Below are positions 51,487 to 61,058 of a stretch of 64,000 bases of DNA, in pieces. This stretch comes from Nitrospira sp. GTDB lineage: Bacteria; Nitrospirota; Nitrospiria; Nitrospirales; Nitrospiraceae. The first letter of the stretch is position 1; each line of letters begins with the position of its first letter. The position numbers and the translations under genes were made by a program. The stretch is taken from the NCBI GenBank assembly GCA_022842445.1, contig JALHPO010000005.1:1-64000 (forward strand), in the 5' to 3' direction. Below the pieces are notes generated by a model. That model was given only the letters and a program-made list of their open reading frames with translations. It ran no database searches and was not told where the DNA came from.

Positions 51487-52269
51487 TCATGCCGCCTGCG
51501 CCACTCCATCCGACCGCACGGGAATGCCACGCGTCTTCAGATAAGCCTTGGCCTGTTGAATCGTGTAGGTCCGAAAATGAAAAATCGAGGCGGCCAGCAC
51601 CGCATCGGCCTTCCCTTTGGCAAACCCTTCGTACAGATGATCGAGCGTCCCAACGCCACCCGAGGCAATCACGGGAATCGAAACCGTTCCGGATACGGCA
51701 GCCGTCAGGCCAAGATCGTACCCGCTCTGCTGTCCGTCTTGATCCATGCTCGTCAAAAGGATTTCGCCCGCGCCAAAGCGTTCCATTCTCTTTGCCCATT
51801 CGGCCACATCAAGCCCGGTCGATTTTCGCCCGCCATGTGTAAACACTTCCCAACTGCCCCCGGCGGCGCTCCGTTTGGCATCGATGGCGACCACGATGCA
51901 TTGCGTGCCAAATCGCTGAGCCGCCTCTTTCACAAACTCAGGCCGCTCCACCGCGGCCGTGTTGATACTCACCTTATCCGCTCCGGCATTCAACAGAGTG
52001 CGGACATCCTCGACCGTTCGTACGCCGCCCCCGACCGTGACCGGCATGAATACCCGTGCCGCCGTCCGCTCGACTACATCGATGATGGTCTTCCGGTTTT
52101 CATGCGACGCGGTGATGTCGAGAAAACACAGTTCATCTGCGCCCTCACGATCATAGGCCGCGGCCACTTCCACCGGATCGCCTGCATCCCGGAGCGCCAC
52201 GAAACTGACGCCTTTGACCACGCGGCCATCTTTTACGTCAAGACAGGGAATGATGCGCTTGGTCAACAT
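51487..52269 (-). CDS. hisF: Imidazole glycerol phosphate synthase subunit HisF
   Basis: [36 protein letters not shown]. Confidence 0.98.
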   Translation of the reverse strand: MLTKRIIPCLDVKDGRVVKGVSFVALRDAGDPVEVAAAYDREGADELCFLDITASHENRKTIIDVVERTAARVFMPVTVGGGVRTVEDVRTLLNAGADKVSINTAAVERPEFVKEAAQRFGTQCIVVAIDAKRSAAGGSWEVFTHGGRKSTGLDVAEWAKRMERFGAGEILLTSMDQDGQQSGYDLGLTAAVSGTVSIPVIASGGVGTLDHLYEGFAKGKADAVLAASIFHFRTYTIQQAKAYLKTRGIPVRSDGVAQAA

Positions 52270-52277
52270 CTTTAACC

Positions 52278-52373
52278 AGTTAGGGGTGAGGGGTTAGGGG
52301 TAAGGTGAAAACCTTCTTCTCACCTCTAACCCTTACACGCATTATCCCCGACTCCTCACCCCTTACTCCTTAC
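52278..52373. repeat. Low-complexity (GGGGTTAGGGGT)-type inverted repeat between hisF and hisA
   Basis: GTTAGGGGTGAGGGGTTAGGGGTAAGGTGA ... TCACCTCTAACCCTTAC ... CTCCTCACCCCTTACTCCTTACC. Confidence 0.7.
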
Positions 52374-53088
52374 CGAGCGCCGCAAGTGCGGCGCGAAAAT
52401 CCAATTTGCCGTCGTAGAGGGCCTTGCCCACAATCGCCCCTTCGACACGAGGACCGAGTGATCGCACCGCTAACAGATCCTCAATTCGGCTGATCCCGCC
52501 TGATGCAATGACCGGACAGGATGCATGGGCCACGATTTCTTCCAGGGCCGGAATGTTCGGCCCGTTCAACATGCCGTCACGCGCAATATCCGTGTAGATG
52601 ACCGCTCCCATCGCGCAGCCCGATACCTCTTTCAGCAGATCGACCGCGCGGACATCCGACACCGCCGTCCAACCCTTCACGGCCACTTTACCGCCGCGCG
52701 CATCGAGGCCCAGAAGAATCCGTCCGGGGAACTCCTTGCAAGCCTGTTCCAGAAACGCCCGATCCATGAGCGCCGCCGTACCGAGCACCACACGGGACAC
52801 CCCGGCGTGAAGATACCGTCGAACCGTTTCAATCGTCCTGATCCCTCCGCCCACCTGCACCCTCATACTCACCGTCTTGATGACGGCTTCGATCTGGAAC
52901 AGATTACGGGGTTCACCGTCCACCGCGCCGTTCAGATCCACGACATGGATGAGATCCGCGCCGCCTGCTTGCCATTGTTTTGCCACCGCCTGCACATCGT
53001 CCGAATACACCGTCTCGGCAGCCATATCACCTTGGCGCAATCGGACACAGCGGCCGTCCTTCAAATCGATCGCCGGAATGACCAGCAC
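52363..53088 (-). CDS. hisA: HisA isomerase (GTG start)
   Basis: VLVIPAIDLKDGRCVRLRQGDM, VGGGIRTIETVRRYLHAGVSRVVLGTAA. Confidence 0.95.
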   Translation of the reverse strand: MLVIPAIDLKDGRCVRLRQGDMAAETVYSDDVQAVAKQWQAGGADLIHVVDLNGAVDGEPRNLFQIEAVIKTVSMRVQVGGGIRTIETVRRYLHAGVSRVVLGTAALMDRAFLEQACKEFPGRILLGLDARGGKVAVKGWTAVSDVRAVDLLKEVSGCAMGAVIYTDIARDGMLNGPNIPALEEIVAHASCPVIASGGISRIEDLLAVRSLGPRVEGAIVGKALYDGKLDFRAALAALGKE

Positions 53089-53089
53089 G

Positions 53090-53848
53090 TTACTTCTCTC
53101 TTCCCGCGCCGAACGGAAATTCCTTGAGAATTTCCTCGACGCCGTATTCGGCAAGTTCTTCTGCTGTGACAAACATCCCGTATCGTTTGACGAATCCGAC
53201 AAAATCCTCCGTCAACGGCCGCTGTCGCTCATAGTAGTGGCCGATCCAGAGCACCCGCCCGTCCACCGCCACCACCTTCACCTCAAAACCGACAGAAGCG
53301 GCGGGATTCGCTCCGAGCCGGCTGCCGACCCGTTCCTGATACATGGACACGTAGCCGATCAAGGCTGCATCGGCCTTCAGCTTCTTGGCCAACGACGCCG
53401 CTGCTGCTTCAGGCTTGGCCGCCAAGAGCGTGCCCTCTGCAGCTGCGGCCTTGGCCGAATCGCCGAGCGGCACGATCTGCAGCCCTTCTCTTTCTTGAAG
53501 CTGCTTCCAGAATAATTGCGTGATGCGTTCCGCCGCATGGCCTGGGAGAGAAACAGCTTGCCGGGAAGGCGGTTCCACATCTGAAGGAATCGCCAAGGAC
53601 ATTTCTGACTGGCGGATGCCCTGAGGAGTCGCGAAATGGAGATTGCCCTGATCCCGCACCTGCGGCGTAACAATCGCAGTAAACGGCACCAACGCCATGG
53701 ATCGAACGGTATACCGCGGCAGCTGATCCGACGACTCCGTCCGGACCTTCCATCCACTGCAGCCCGCAACCACAAACGCCAACACCATTAACGTGAGGAC
53801 GTGAGGCATCAGGCGTATCGTGGTGAATCGAAGGTCGTATCTGTTCAT
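53090..53848 (-). CDS. Hypothetical lipoprotein within his cluster
   Basis: Signal/lipobox LMVLAFVVAGCSGWKV; ends next to the hisA start. Confidence 0.65.
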   Translation of the reverse strand: MNRYDLRFTTIRLMPHVLTLMVLAFVVAGCSGWKVRTESSDQLPRYTVRSMALVPFTAIVTPQVRDQGNLHFATPQGIRQSEMSLAIPSDVEPPSRQAVSLPGHAAERITQLFWKQLQEREGLQIVPLGDSAKAAAAEGTLLAAKPEAAAASLAKKLKADAALIGYVSMYQERVGSRLGANPAASVGFEVKVVAVDGRVLWIGHYYERQRPLTEDFVGFVKRYGMFVTAEELAEYGVEEILKEFPFGAGREK

Positions 53849-53866
53849 AGTCGATATTCTAGCCCG

Positions 53867-54046
53867 CATGATTCGTGACAGTTCGTCGCGAAATCGCCAA
53901 GCCGCGTCGTGAGACCGGCGCGCGGAGCCCGGAGAACCTGAGGCGTACTCGTGCAGTACGTCGAAGGCTCGATGGGCGAGCCCGCTGGCCGCAGGCGTGT
54001 CGCAGCAGCGGATCGGCGATTGCAGCAGAAGTGTTCATGAATCATG
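53867..54046. repeat. Long palindromic intergenic repeat, family P copy 3 (more diverged)
   Basis: Ends CATGATTCGTGACAGTTCGTCGCGAAATCGCC versus reverse complement CATGATTCATGAACACTTCTGCTGCAATCGCC; central CGTACTCGTGCAGTACG. Confidence 0.6.
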
Positions 54047-54050
54047 TGGG

Positions 54051-54662
54051 CTAAGCTTTCCACTCTCCAAAATTCTTGATCAACCGCAACCCTACGGTCT
54101 GGCTTTTCTCCGGGTGAAACTGGCAAGCCACGATATTGTCCTTCCACACACTCGATACGAACGGGATGCCGTAGGTCGTTATCGTCGCGGCTAGCTGCTT
54201 GTCGCTGGGATCCACGAAATACGAATGCACAAAATACCAATCAGATCCGTCCGCGACCCCGTCGAACAGTGGACACGCTCGTTGGGCATGGACTTGATTC
54301 CAGCCCATGTGCGGCACTTTCAACGCCTGCCCACCCTCGAATCGCCGGACGGTTCCTTGAATGATATCGAGTCCTTTATGGGGGCCGAATTCTTCGCTCT
54401 CGGAAAACAGGACTTGAAGGCCCAAGCAAATCCCGAGAAACGGCTTGCCCGATTGGATCGCTGTTCGGATCGGTTCCACCAATCCATACTGCTCGATATT
54501 CGCCATGCAATCACCGAACGCGCCGACGCCGGGAAGCACCACATGGCTTGCGTTCCCGATCACCCGCGCATCACGTGTCACGACGACCTGATGCCCCACA
54601 GCCTCGAAGGCCTTAGAGACACTGCGGAGATTCCCCATACCGTAATCGATAATTGCGATCAT
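54051..54662 (-). CDS. hisH: Imidazole glycerol phosphate synthase glutamine amidotransferase subunit
   Basis: MIAIIDYGMGNLRSVSKAFEAVG, GICLGLQVLF. Confidence 0.97.
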   Translation of the reverse strand: MIAIIDYGMGNLRSVSKAFEAVGHQVVVTRDARVIGNASHVVLPGVGAFGDCMANIEQYGLVEPIRTAIQSGKPFLGICLGLQVLFSESEEFGPHKGLDIIQGTVRRFEGGQALKVPHMGWNQVHAQRACPLFDGVADGSDWYFVHSYFVDPSDKQLAATITTYGIPFVSSVWKDNIVACQFHPEKSQTVGLRLIKNFGEWKA

Positions 54663-54741
54663 AGCCCCTAACCACACATGGAAGCGTGTAACAATACCGC
54701 AACTCGCCCTATCCTGCTACTCCCTAATCTGCCAAAATCTG

Positions 54742-54780
54742 CAACAAAAAAGGGGTGGCCCCTGAGAAGGCCACCCCTCC
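54742..54780 (-). terminator. Rho-independent terminator between hisB and hisH
   Basis: Minus strand AGGGGTGGCC-ttctcagg-GGCCACCCCT followed by TTTTT. Confidence 0.8.
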
Positions 54781-54806
54781 GCACTTTACTTTGTAACCGG
54801 CTCTGT

Positions 54807-55415
54807 TTACAGCATTCCCTTCGTCGAGAGGACTTTGCCGGCCAGGCGCTCCTCCGGCATCGTCGCCTGATCGAGGGCTTTGGCCAGCGCCTTGAAAATC
54901 GCTTCCATGATGTGGTGGGGATTACGGCCATAGATAAGATTGACGTGCAGATTGAGCCCGCCATGCGTGACAAAGGCTTGAAAGAAATCTTCGAAGAGCC
55001 CCAAATCAAACGCCTTGATCTTCCTGTCCGGCAGATTCACGTTGTACACGAGGAACGGCCGGCCGCTGAGATCCACCGTCACCTGGGCCAAGGTTTCATC
55101 CAGCGGTGCCGAGGCAAACCCGAATCGCTTGATCCCGGCTTTTTCACCCAACGCCTGATGCAGTGCCTGTCCCATCACGATACCGACATCTTCAACGGTA
55201 TGATGTTCGTCGATGTCGATGTCCCCTTTGGCCCGGACTGTCAAATTGAAAAACCCGTGCTTGGCCAGCAGTTCCAGCATGTGATCAAAGAAACGAATGC
55301 CCGTGTCAATCTTGCCGTGGCCGCGACCATCAAGCGCCCACTCGACGGAAATGTCCGTCTCTTTGGTCGCACGATGGATAGCTCCCTGGCGAGCCGGAGT
55401 TCCGTTCTTCTTCAT
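54807..55415 (-). CDS. hisB: Imidazoleglycerol-phosphate dehydratase
   Basis: TGIRFFDHMLELLAKHGFFNLTVRAKGDIDIDEHHTVEDVGI. Confidence 0.97.
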   Translation of the reverse strand: MKKNGTPARQGAIHRATKETDISVEWALDGRGHGKIDTGIRFFDHMLELLAKHGFFNLTVRAKGDIDIDEHHTVEDVGIVMGQALHQALGEKAGIKRFGFASAPLDETLAQVTVDLSGRPFLVYNVNLPDRKIKAFDLGLFEDFFQAFVTHGGLNLHVNLIYGRNPHHIMEAIFKALAKALDQATMPEERLAGKVLSTKGML

Positions 55416-56695
55416 GAAAACCTGCTTTGGGCCGACTTCGCATGCGCGTCGAACCCTTCGATGTGGGCCAATCGGATCAAGGGATCTTTCACCTTTGCCA
55501 GTTCCTGTTTCGTATAGTGAACGATATTGCTGACCTTGACGTAATCGTTCACGGAAAGCGCCGAGAAAAACCGCGCACTCCCGCCGGTCGGCAACACGTG
55601 GTTCGGGCCTGCCACATAATCCGCCACCGCAGGCGGCGTATACCGGCCCAGAAATAACGCGCCGGCATGACGGATCTGTTCGAGATAGTCGAACGGATTG
55701 TCCACCGAGAGCGTTAGATGTTCGGCGGCAATTTGATTGGCCACGTCGATCGCTTCATCCATGGTCGTCACGACAAACGCCACCGAGTGGCGCGCAATCG
55801 CCTTGGAGGCGATCTTTTCACGTTGGAGTCCCTTCAACTGCTGCTCGATCAATTTGGACACGTCTTTTGCCAGCCGTTCGGATGTCGTGACTAAAAAGAC
55901 CTGCGCGTCTTCATCGTGCTCGGCTTCACACAGCAGGTCAGCGGCCACATGGACCGGATTGGCCTCGTCATCGGCTACCACCAACAACTCGCTGGGCCCC
56001 GCGATCATGTCGATCCCGACGGTCCCATAGAGAAGGCGCTTGGCGGTCGCCACATAAATATTGCCTGGCCCGACGATCTTATCGACCTTGGGAATCGCCT
56101 TCGTTCCATAGGCGAGCGCCGCCACGGCCTGTACTCCACCGATGCGATAAATTTCTGACACCCCTGCGATATCGGCCGCCACCAGCAGATACGGATTGAT
56201 GGGCCCCTTCTGCGGCGGGGTTACCATCACCACTCGCCGTACCCCTGCCACCTTGGCCGGGATCGCGCACATCAGTACCGATGAGGGATATACGGCTTTC
56301 CCGCCGGGCACATAGACCCCGATGGCATCGATCGGTGTGACAACCTGTCCCAACGTGGCATCGTTGTCCTGATACATCCACGTCTTCGTGCGCTGACGCT
56401 CATGAAACGCGGTAATTCGTTTTGCCGCAAGCCGCAAGGCATCGCCTTCATCTTTACGAATGTGGAAGTATGCGTTATTGATCTCCTCCGGCGTCACTCG
56501 CACTGCATCCGGTTTGAGCGAGACTTTGTCGAATTGTTTGGTATAGCGCAACACCGCCTTGTCGCCGCCCCGCTCGACCGCTTGCAGGATGGACCGGACA
56601 GTCTTTTCCACAGAAGCCCCGGCCGCTTGGCCGCGGGATACTACTTTCTTCAGGTTGGGAAGGAAGCTGCGATCTGCTTGCGTGACGATCTTCAT
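55412..56695 (-). CDS. hisD: Histidinol dehydrogenase
   Basis: YVPGGKAVYPSSVLMCAIPAKVAGV, GPGNIYVATAKRLLYGTVGIDMIAGPSELLVVAD. Confidence 0.97.
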   Translation of the reverse strand: MKIVTQADRSFLPNLKKVVSRGQAAGASVEKTVRSILQAVERGGDKAVLRYTKQFDKVSLKPDAVRVTPEEINNAYFHIRKDEGDALRLAAKRITAFHERQRTKTWMYQDNDATLGQVVTPIDAIGVYVPGGKAVYPSSVLMCAIPAKVAGVRRVVMVTPPQKGPINPYLLVAADIAGVSEIYRIGGVQAVAALAYGTKAIPKVDKIVGPGNIYVATAKRLLYGTVGIDMIAGPSELLVVADDEANPVHVAADLLCEAEHDEDAQVFLVTTSERLAKDVSKLIEQQLKGLQREKIASKAIARHSVAFVVTTMDEAIDVANQIAAEHLTLSVDNPFDYLEQIRHAGALFLGRYTPPAVADYVAGPNHVLPTGGSARFFSALSVNDYVKVSNIVHYTKQELAKVKDPLIRLAHIEGFDAHAKSAQSRFS

Positions 56696-57390
56696 ACGCG
56701 CGCCGCCTTTTTCTTGCCCTTTCGCGCGGCCGATGGGCGGCCGTTGCCGGGCACCGACTCTTGGGTCGCCAATACCGCCCGGAGTCTGCGGATCAACTCC
56801 ATGAGCGGCTCATGCTTCAGACGAAGGCTCGCCCGATTGACGATCAACCGCGCCGTCGATTGCGCAATCACGTCCACTTCAACCAGATCGTGGGCCTTGA
56901 GCGTGCTGCCCGTTTCGACCAGATCGACGATCCGATCTGCCAACCCCACCACGGGCGCCAACTCGATCGAACCGTAGAGCTTGATGATCTCGACCGGGAG
57001 GCCTCGCTGATTGAAAAACCGCTCGGTAATCTTGGGATATTTGGTAGCGACGCGGATCTTAGACGACAATCGATCGCGCAGCCCCTCTCCCTTGAGCGCG
57101 GCGACCGAGATTCTACACGCTCCGAATCCTAAATCCAATGGCTCATAGACATCGCTGTCCTGCTCCAACAGCACATCTTTGCCGACAATTCCGGCGTCCG
57201 CCCCCCCATATTCCACGTAGGTCGGCACATCGCTGGGCCGGACGATCAGAAACGTCATGCCGATCTCTTCACAAACAAATACCAACCGTCGGCTTTCACC
57301 GGATAACCCGGCGGTTTCATACCCGGCTCGCCGAAATAAATCCAGCGCCGATTCGATCAATTTTCCTTTAGATAATGCGATGGTCAGCAT
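56692..57390 (-). CDS. hisG: ATP phosphoribosyltransferase, short (HisG-S) form
   Basis: MLTIALSKGKLIESALDLFRRAGYE, YGGADAGIVGKDVLLE, IKLYGSIELAPVVGLADRIVDLVETGSTLKA; 232 aa without a C-terminal regulatory domain. Confidence 0.95.
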   Translation of the reverse strand: MLTIALSKGKLIESALDLFRRAGYETAGLSGESRRLVFVCEEIGMTFLIVRPSDVPTYVEYGGADAGIVGKDVLLEQDSDVYEPLDLGFGACRISVAALKGEGLRDRLSSKIRVATKYPKITERFFNQRGLPVEIIKLYGSIELAPVVGLADRIVDLVETGSTLKAHDLVEVDVIAQSTARLIVNRASLRLKHEPLMELIRRLRAVLATQESVPGNGRPSAARKGKKKAARV

Positions 57391-57398
57391 CCGACCTC

Positions 57399-58670
57399 CT
57401 AGCGCACAGTTGCCGCACTCGGCTTCTGCCGTTCGATCTTCGCTCCCAAGGCTCGCAACTTTTCCTCGATCCGCTCATAACCCCGGTCAAGATGATAAAC
57501 CCGTTGCACCTCGGTCATTCCATCGGCGGCAAGACCGGCAAGTATCAAGCCGGCGCTCGCCCGAAGGTCCGAGGCCATCACCGGCGCACCCGTCAGGCTT
57601 CGGCGCCCCGTCACCACGAGCCGATTGCCTTCGACACGAATGTCCGCCCCCATCCGTCGCAATTCTTCGACATGCATAAAGCGGCTCTCAAACACCGTTT
57701 CAGTCACAATGCTCGTGCCTTCGGCGAGACACATCAACGCCGCCATTTGTGCCTGCATATCGGTAGGAAAACCAGGATAGGGCAAGGTCCTGATATCAGT
57801 TCCCTTCAGCCTCTTCGGCGCGGTGATACGGACTCGCTCTTTTTCGACAGACACCTCCGCCCCAGCTTCTCTCAATTTCATCAGAATGGCTTCCAGATGG
57901 GCAGGCCGGCAATGGGTGATGGTCACATCGCCCCTCGTCATGGCTCCGGCGGCCAAAAAGGTGCCGGCCTCGATGCGATCGGGAATCACCTCATGCTCCC
58001 CGCCCTGCAACTCCCTGACCCCTTCGATCGTAAGGACATCCGTCCCGGCTCCCTCGATACGAGCGCCCCGCTTGCACAGAAAATCAGCCAGATCGACGAT
58101 CTCCGGCTCCTTGGCCGCGTTTTCCAATACCGTCGTCCCTTCAGCAAGCGATGCAGCCATCATCAAGTTCTCGGTTCCCGTCACCGTCGGCGTATCGCAA
58201 TAGATACGCGCGCCTTTCAACCGTTTAGCCTTCGCGGTGATATACCCATGCTCGAGAGAAATGTCAGCCCCTAATTTTGCCAGCCCTGCCAGATGAAGAT
58301 TGACGGGGCGCGACCCGATCGCACACCCGCCGGGCAGCGACACCTTGGCCTCTCCCCAACGGGCGACCAGGGGCCCTAACGTCAGCACGGAAGCCCGCAT
58401 GGTTTTGACAAGATCGTAGGGGGCCTCGGTGGAATTGATGATGTCCGCTTTGATGACAGCCCGATTGCCCTCATGGGAGACCGTTGCCCCGAAAATCCCC
58501 AACAATTTCCCCATGGTCAGCACATCGGCCACACGTGGAACATTCGTAATGACACATTCACCGCCACCCAGTATGGTCGAGGCCAAAATAGGCAGCGCGG
58601 AATTTTTGGCGCCGCTGATGCGGACTTCCCCACGCAACCGATTCCCGCCTGTGATGACGATGCGATCCAT
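57399..58670 (-). CDS. murA: UDP-N-acetylglucosamine 1-carboxyvinyltransferase
   Basis: [28 protein letters not shown]; catalytic-Cys loop [14 protein letters not shown]. Confidence 0.97.
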   Translation of the reverse strand: MDRIVITGGNRLRGEVRISGAKNSALPILASTILGGGECVITNVPRVADVLTMGKLLGIFGATVSHEGNRAVIKADIINSTEAPYDLVKTMRASVLTLGPLVARWGEAKVSLPGGCAIGSRPVNLHLAGLAKLGADISLEHGYITAKAKRLKGARIYCDTPTVTGTENLMMAASLAEGTTVLENAAKEPEIVDLADFLCKRGARIEGAGTDVLTIEGVRELQGGEHEVIPDRIEAGTFLAAGAMTRGDVTITHCRPAHLEAILMKLREAGAEVSVEKERVRITAPKRLKGTDIRTLPYPGFPTDMQAQMAALMCLAEGTSIVTETVFESRFMHVEELRRMGADIRVEGNRLVVTGRRSLTGAPVMASDLRASAGLILAGLAADGMTEVQRVYHLDRGYERIEEKLRALGAKIERQKPSAATVR

Positions 58671-58684
58671 CGCGTCCGCGTTGC

Positions 58685-59560
58685 CTAGTCCGGCCGTCTT
58701 GCGATCACGACCCGCTCGATTCCCGCTTCATCTTCGACGACCCGTAACGGCACATAGCCTCCGATGCGTTCCGCCATCTGCCGCACGGCGGCACATTGCC
58801 CCTGGCCTATTTCCATCACCAGGATTCCGCCCGGCACAAGGAACTCCTTGGACTCGCGCAGCAATCGCTCATGGAACTCGGTACCCGTCGGCCCGCTGAA
58901 CAACGCCGAGCGCGGCTCAAACTCACGTACCTCCGGCTGCAAACCGGCCCAATCTGCCTCCGCGATATACGGGGGGTTGGAGACAATGATATCCACCGTC
59001 CCGGCCATGCCCCGTTCACGCAATGCCGACAGCAGATCGCTCTCCATCCACTCGATCTTCTCGGCCACCGCATGCCGCTCCGCATTCCCCTTTGCAACCA
59101 CCAATGCCTGCGGAGAGCGATCCACCGCAACAATACGCGCGTTCCCAAGGATCGTCGCCAAAGCCACGGCCACACAACCAGAACCTGTGCCCACATCGAC
59201 AAGCACCGACTCTTTATCGAGATCGACGGCCCTCACCGCTTCTTGAACGAGCACCTCGGTCTCCGGGCGTGGGATCAACACAGCCGGGCTTACCTGAAAT
59301 TCAAGGCCGCAAAACTCCTGTGTGCCCAGAATATATTGCAGCGGCTCACGCGCCGCCCGTCTTGATGCCAGCGAAACGGCATGCGCCCACTGTTCGGCTG
59401 AAACCGGCGCTTGCGCTTTGCTTGCCAGATGATGGCTCTCCAATTCCAATACATGCGCTACAAGCCACCGGGATTCCTGCGCCGCGGTCTCCACTCCGGC
59501 CTGCTCCAGTGTGCGCCGAACCCACACGACCAGCGCCTCTATCGTCTTCGATTCAGCCAT
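58685..59560 (-). CDS. prmC: Peptide chain release factor N5-glutamine methyltransferase
   Basis: [38 protein letters not shown]. Confidence 0.96.
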   Translation of the reverse strand: MAESKTIEALVVWVRRTLEQAGVETAAQESRWLVAHVLELESHHLASKAQAPVSAEQWAHAVSLASRRAAREPLQYILGTQEFCGLEFQVSPAVLIPRPETEVLVQEAVRAVDLDKESVLVDVGTGSGCVAVALATILGNARIVAVDRSPQALVVAKGNAERHAVAEKIEWMESDLLSALRERGMAGTVDIIVSNPPYIAEADWAGLQPEVREFEPRSALFSGPTGTEFHERLLRESKEFLVPGGILVMEIGQGQCAAVRQMAERIGGYVPLRVVEDEAGIERVVIARRPD

Positions 59561-59577
59561 GCGGAACACCACTTCTG

Positions 59578-60657
59578 CTACACATGTGCCGTGTCAACTT
59601 GCTGCTGTTGAGCCTTCAACGCTTGGACGATGTCGTCGAGATCGCCTTCCATCACCAATTCGAGCTTGTGCAAGGTCACACCAACCCGATGGTCCGTCAC
59701 CCGGTTCTGCGGGAAGTTGTAGGTCCGAACCTTTTCGCTCCGTTCACCGGTGCCGACCTGCGATTTTCTGTTCTGGGCGATCTCCGCGTCCTGCTTTTCA
59801 CGTTCCGCCTCGACGATGCGAGCCCGTAAGGTCCGCATGGCCTTGGTGCGGTTCTTCAATTGCGACCGCTCGTCCTGACACGATACAACTACACCGGTCG
59901 GAATGTGCGTGATCCGGACGGCAGATTTTGTCGTGTTGACACTCTGGCCTCCGGCCCCGGATGAACAGAACGTATCGATCCGAAGATCCGCGGGATCGAT
60001 CTTCACGTCCACCTCGTCGACGTCCGGCATCACCGCCACGGTCACGGTGGAGGTGTGAATTCGGCCTGAGGCTTCCGTCACCGGCACTCGTTGGACGCGA
60101 TGGACGCCGGCTTCATACTTAAAATAACCGTACGCGCCCTTCCCTTCGATTAGCGCAACAATGTTCTTGTATCCTCCAATGCCGGTTTCAGACGCTTCGA
60201 CCGTATCGACCTTCAAACCTTTTTTCTCCGCATACCTCGTGTACAGGCGAAACAGCTGCCCCGCAAACAAAGCCGCTTCGTCGCCGCCGGTGCCCGCGCG
60301 AATTTCCAAGACCAGACTCTTCTCATCCCTCGGATCTTTGGGAATCAAAAACTCTTTGGCCTGTTCCTCCATGTCCCGTTGCGCCCGCTCCAAGGCGGCG
60401 GATTCGTCTGCCGCCATCCTGTGCAGTTCCTGCCCGGCCGAGGGATCGGCGAGAATCTGCGCGGCATCCTCCAATTGCTTGGCCGCATCGCGGTAGGCCT
60501 CGAACAACTTAACCCCCGGTTCAAGTTCCGCCCGTTCCTTCGTAAGCTTGCGAAGTTGCGTTGGCTGGGATAGGACGGAGGGGTCCATGAGCTGATCCGT
60601 CAACTCATGAAAGCGCGATACGACAGACTCCCATTTCTTGACTAACGCGGCGTCCAT
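59578..60657 (-). CDS. prfA: Peptide chain release factor 1
   Basis: GGQ motif GAGGQSVNTTKSAVRITHIPTG; adjacent to prmC. Confidence 0.97.
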   Translation of the reverse strand: MDAALVKKWESVVSRFHELTDQLMDPSVLSQPTQLRKLTKERAELEPGVKLFEAYRDAAKQLEDAAQILADPSAGQELHRMAADESAALERAQRDMEEQAKEFLIPKDPRDEKSLVLEIRAGTGGDEAALFAGQLFRLYTRYAEKKGLKVDTVEASETGIGGYKNIVALIEGKGAYGYFKYEAGVHRVQRVPVTEASGRIHTSTVTVAVMPDVDEVDVKIDPADLRIDTFCSSGAGGQSVNTTKSAVRITHIPTGVVVSCQDERSQLKNRTKAMRTLRARIVEAEREKQDAEIAQNRKSQVGTGERSEKVRTYNFPQNRVTDHRVGVTLHKLELVMEGDLDDIVQALKAQQQQVDTAHV

Positions 60658-60704
60658 TCGGTTTGTTCCTTCGCTTCGACTGCGTGCCGGGCCTTAAAAA
60701 CAAA

Positions 60705-60735
60705 GAGACCCTGCTTCGGGACGAAGCAGGGTCTC
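60705..60735 (-). terminator. Rho-independent terminator downstream of rpmE
   Basis: AGAGACCCTGCTTCG-TCC-CGAAGCAGGGTCTCT followed by TTGTTTTT on the minus strand. Confidence 0.85.
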
Positions 60736-60756
60736 TTCCTATGACCGTACGGACCG

Positions 60757-60963
60757 CTACTTGTCCTTCTTTGCGTACTTCTTCTTGAACCGCTCGACAC
60801 GCCCCTCGGTATCGACGATCTTCTGTGTGCCGGTAAAAAACGGATGGCAACTAGAGCAGATATCGACGCTGATGTCGCCGACGGTGCTCCGTGTCTTGAA
60901 CGAATTGCCGCACGCGCAATGGACCGTAGCTTCCCGATAGACTGGATGAATACCTTTTTGCAT
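60757..60963 (-). CDS. rpmE: 50S ribosomal protein L31
   Basis: [63 protein letters not shown]. Confidence 0.96.
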   Translation of the reverse strand: MQKGIHPVYREATVHCACGNSFKTRSTVGDISVDICSSCHPFFTGTQKIVDTEGRVERFKKKYAKKDK

Positions 60964-61058
60964 GATGTGATCACTCCTTACCAAAACCGAACATTCACTC
61001 CGCTCTCCGCAAGAGGAACGTACTCTATCCGAAGCAAGGCGCAAGAAACAAGCACCGT

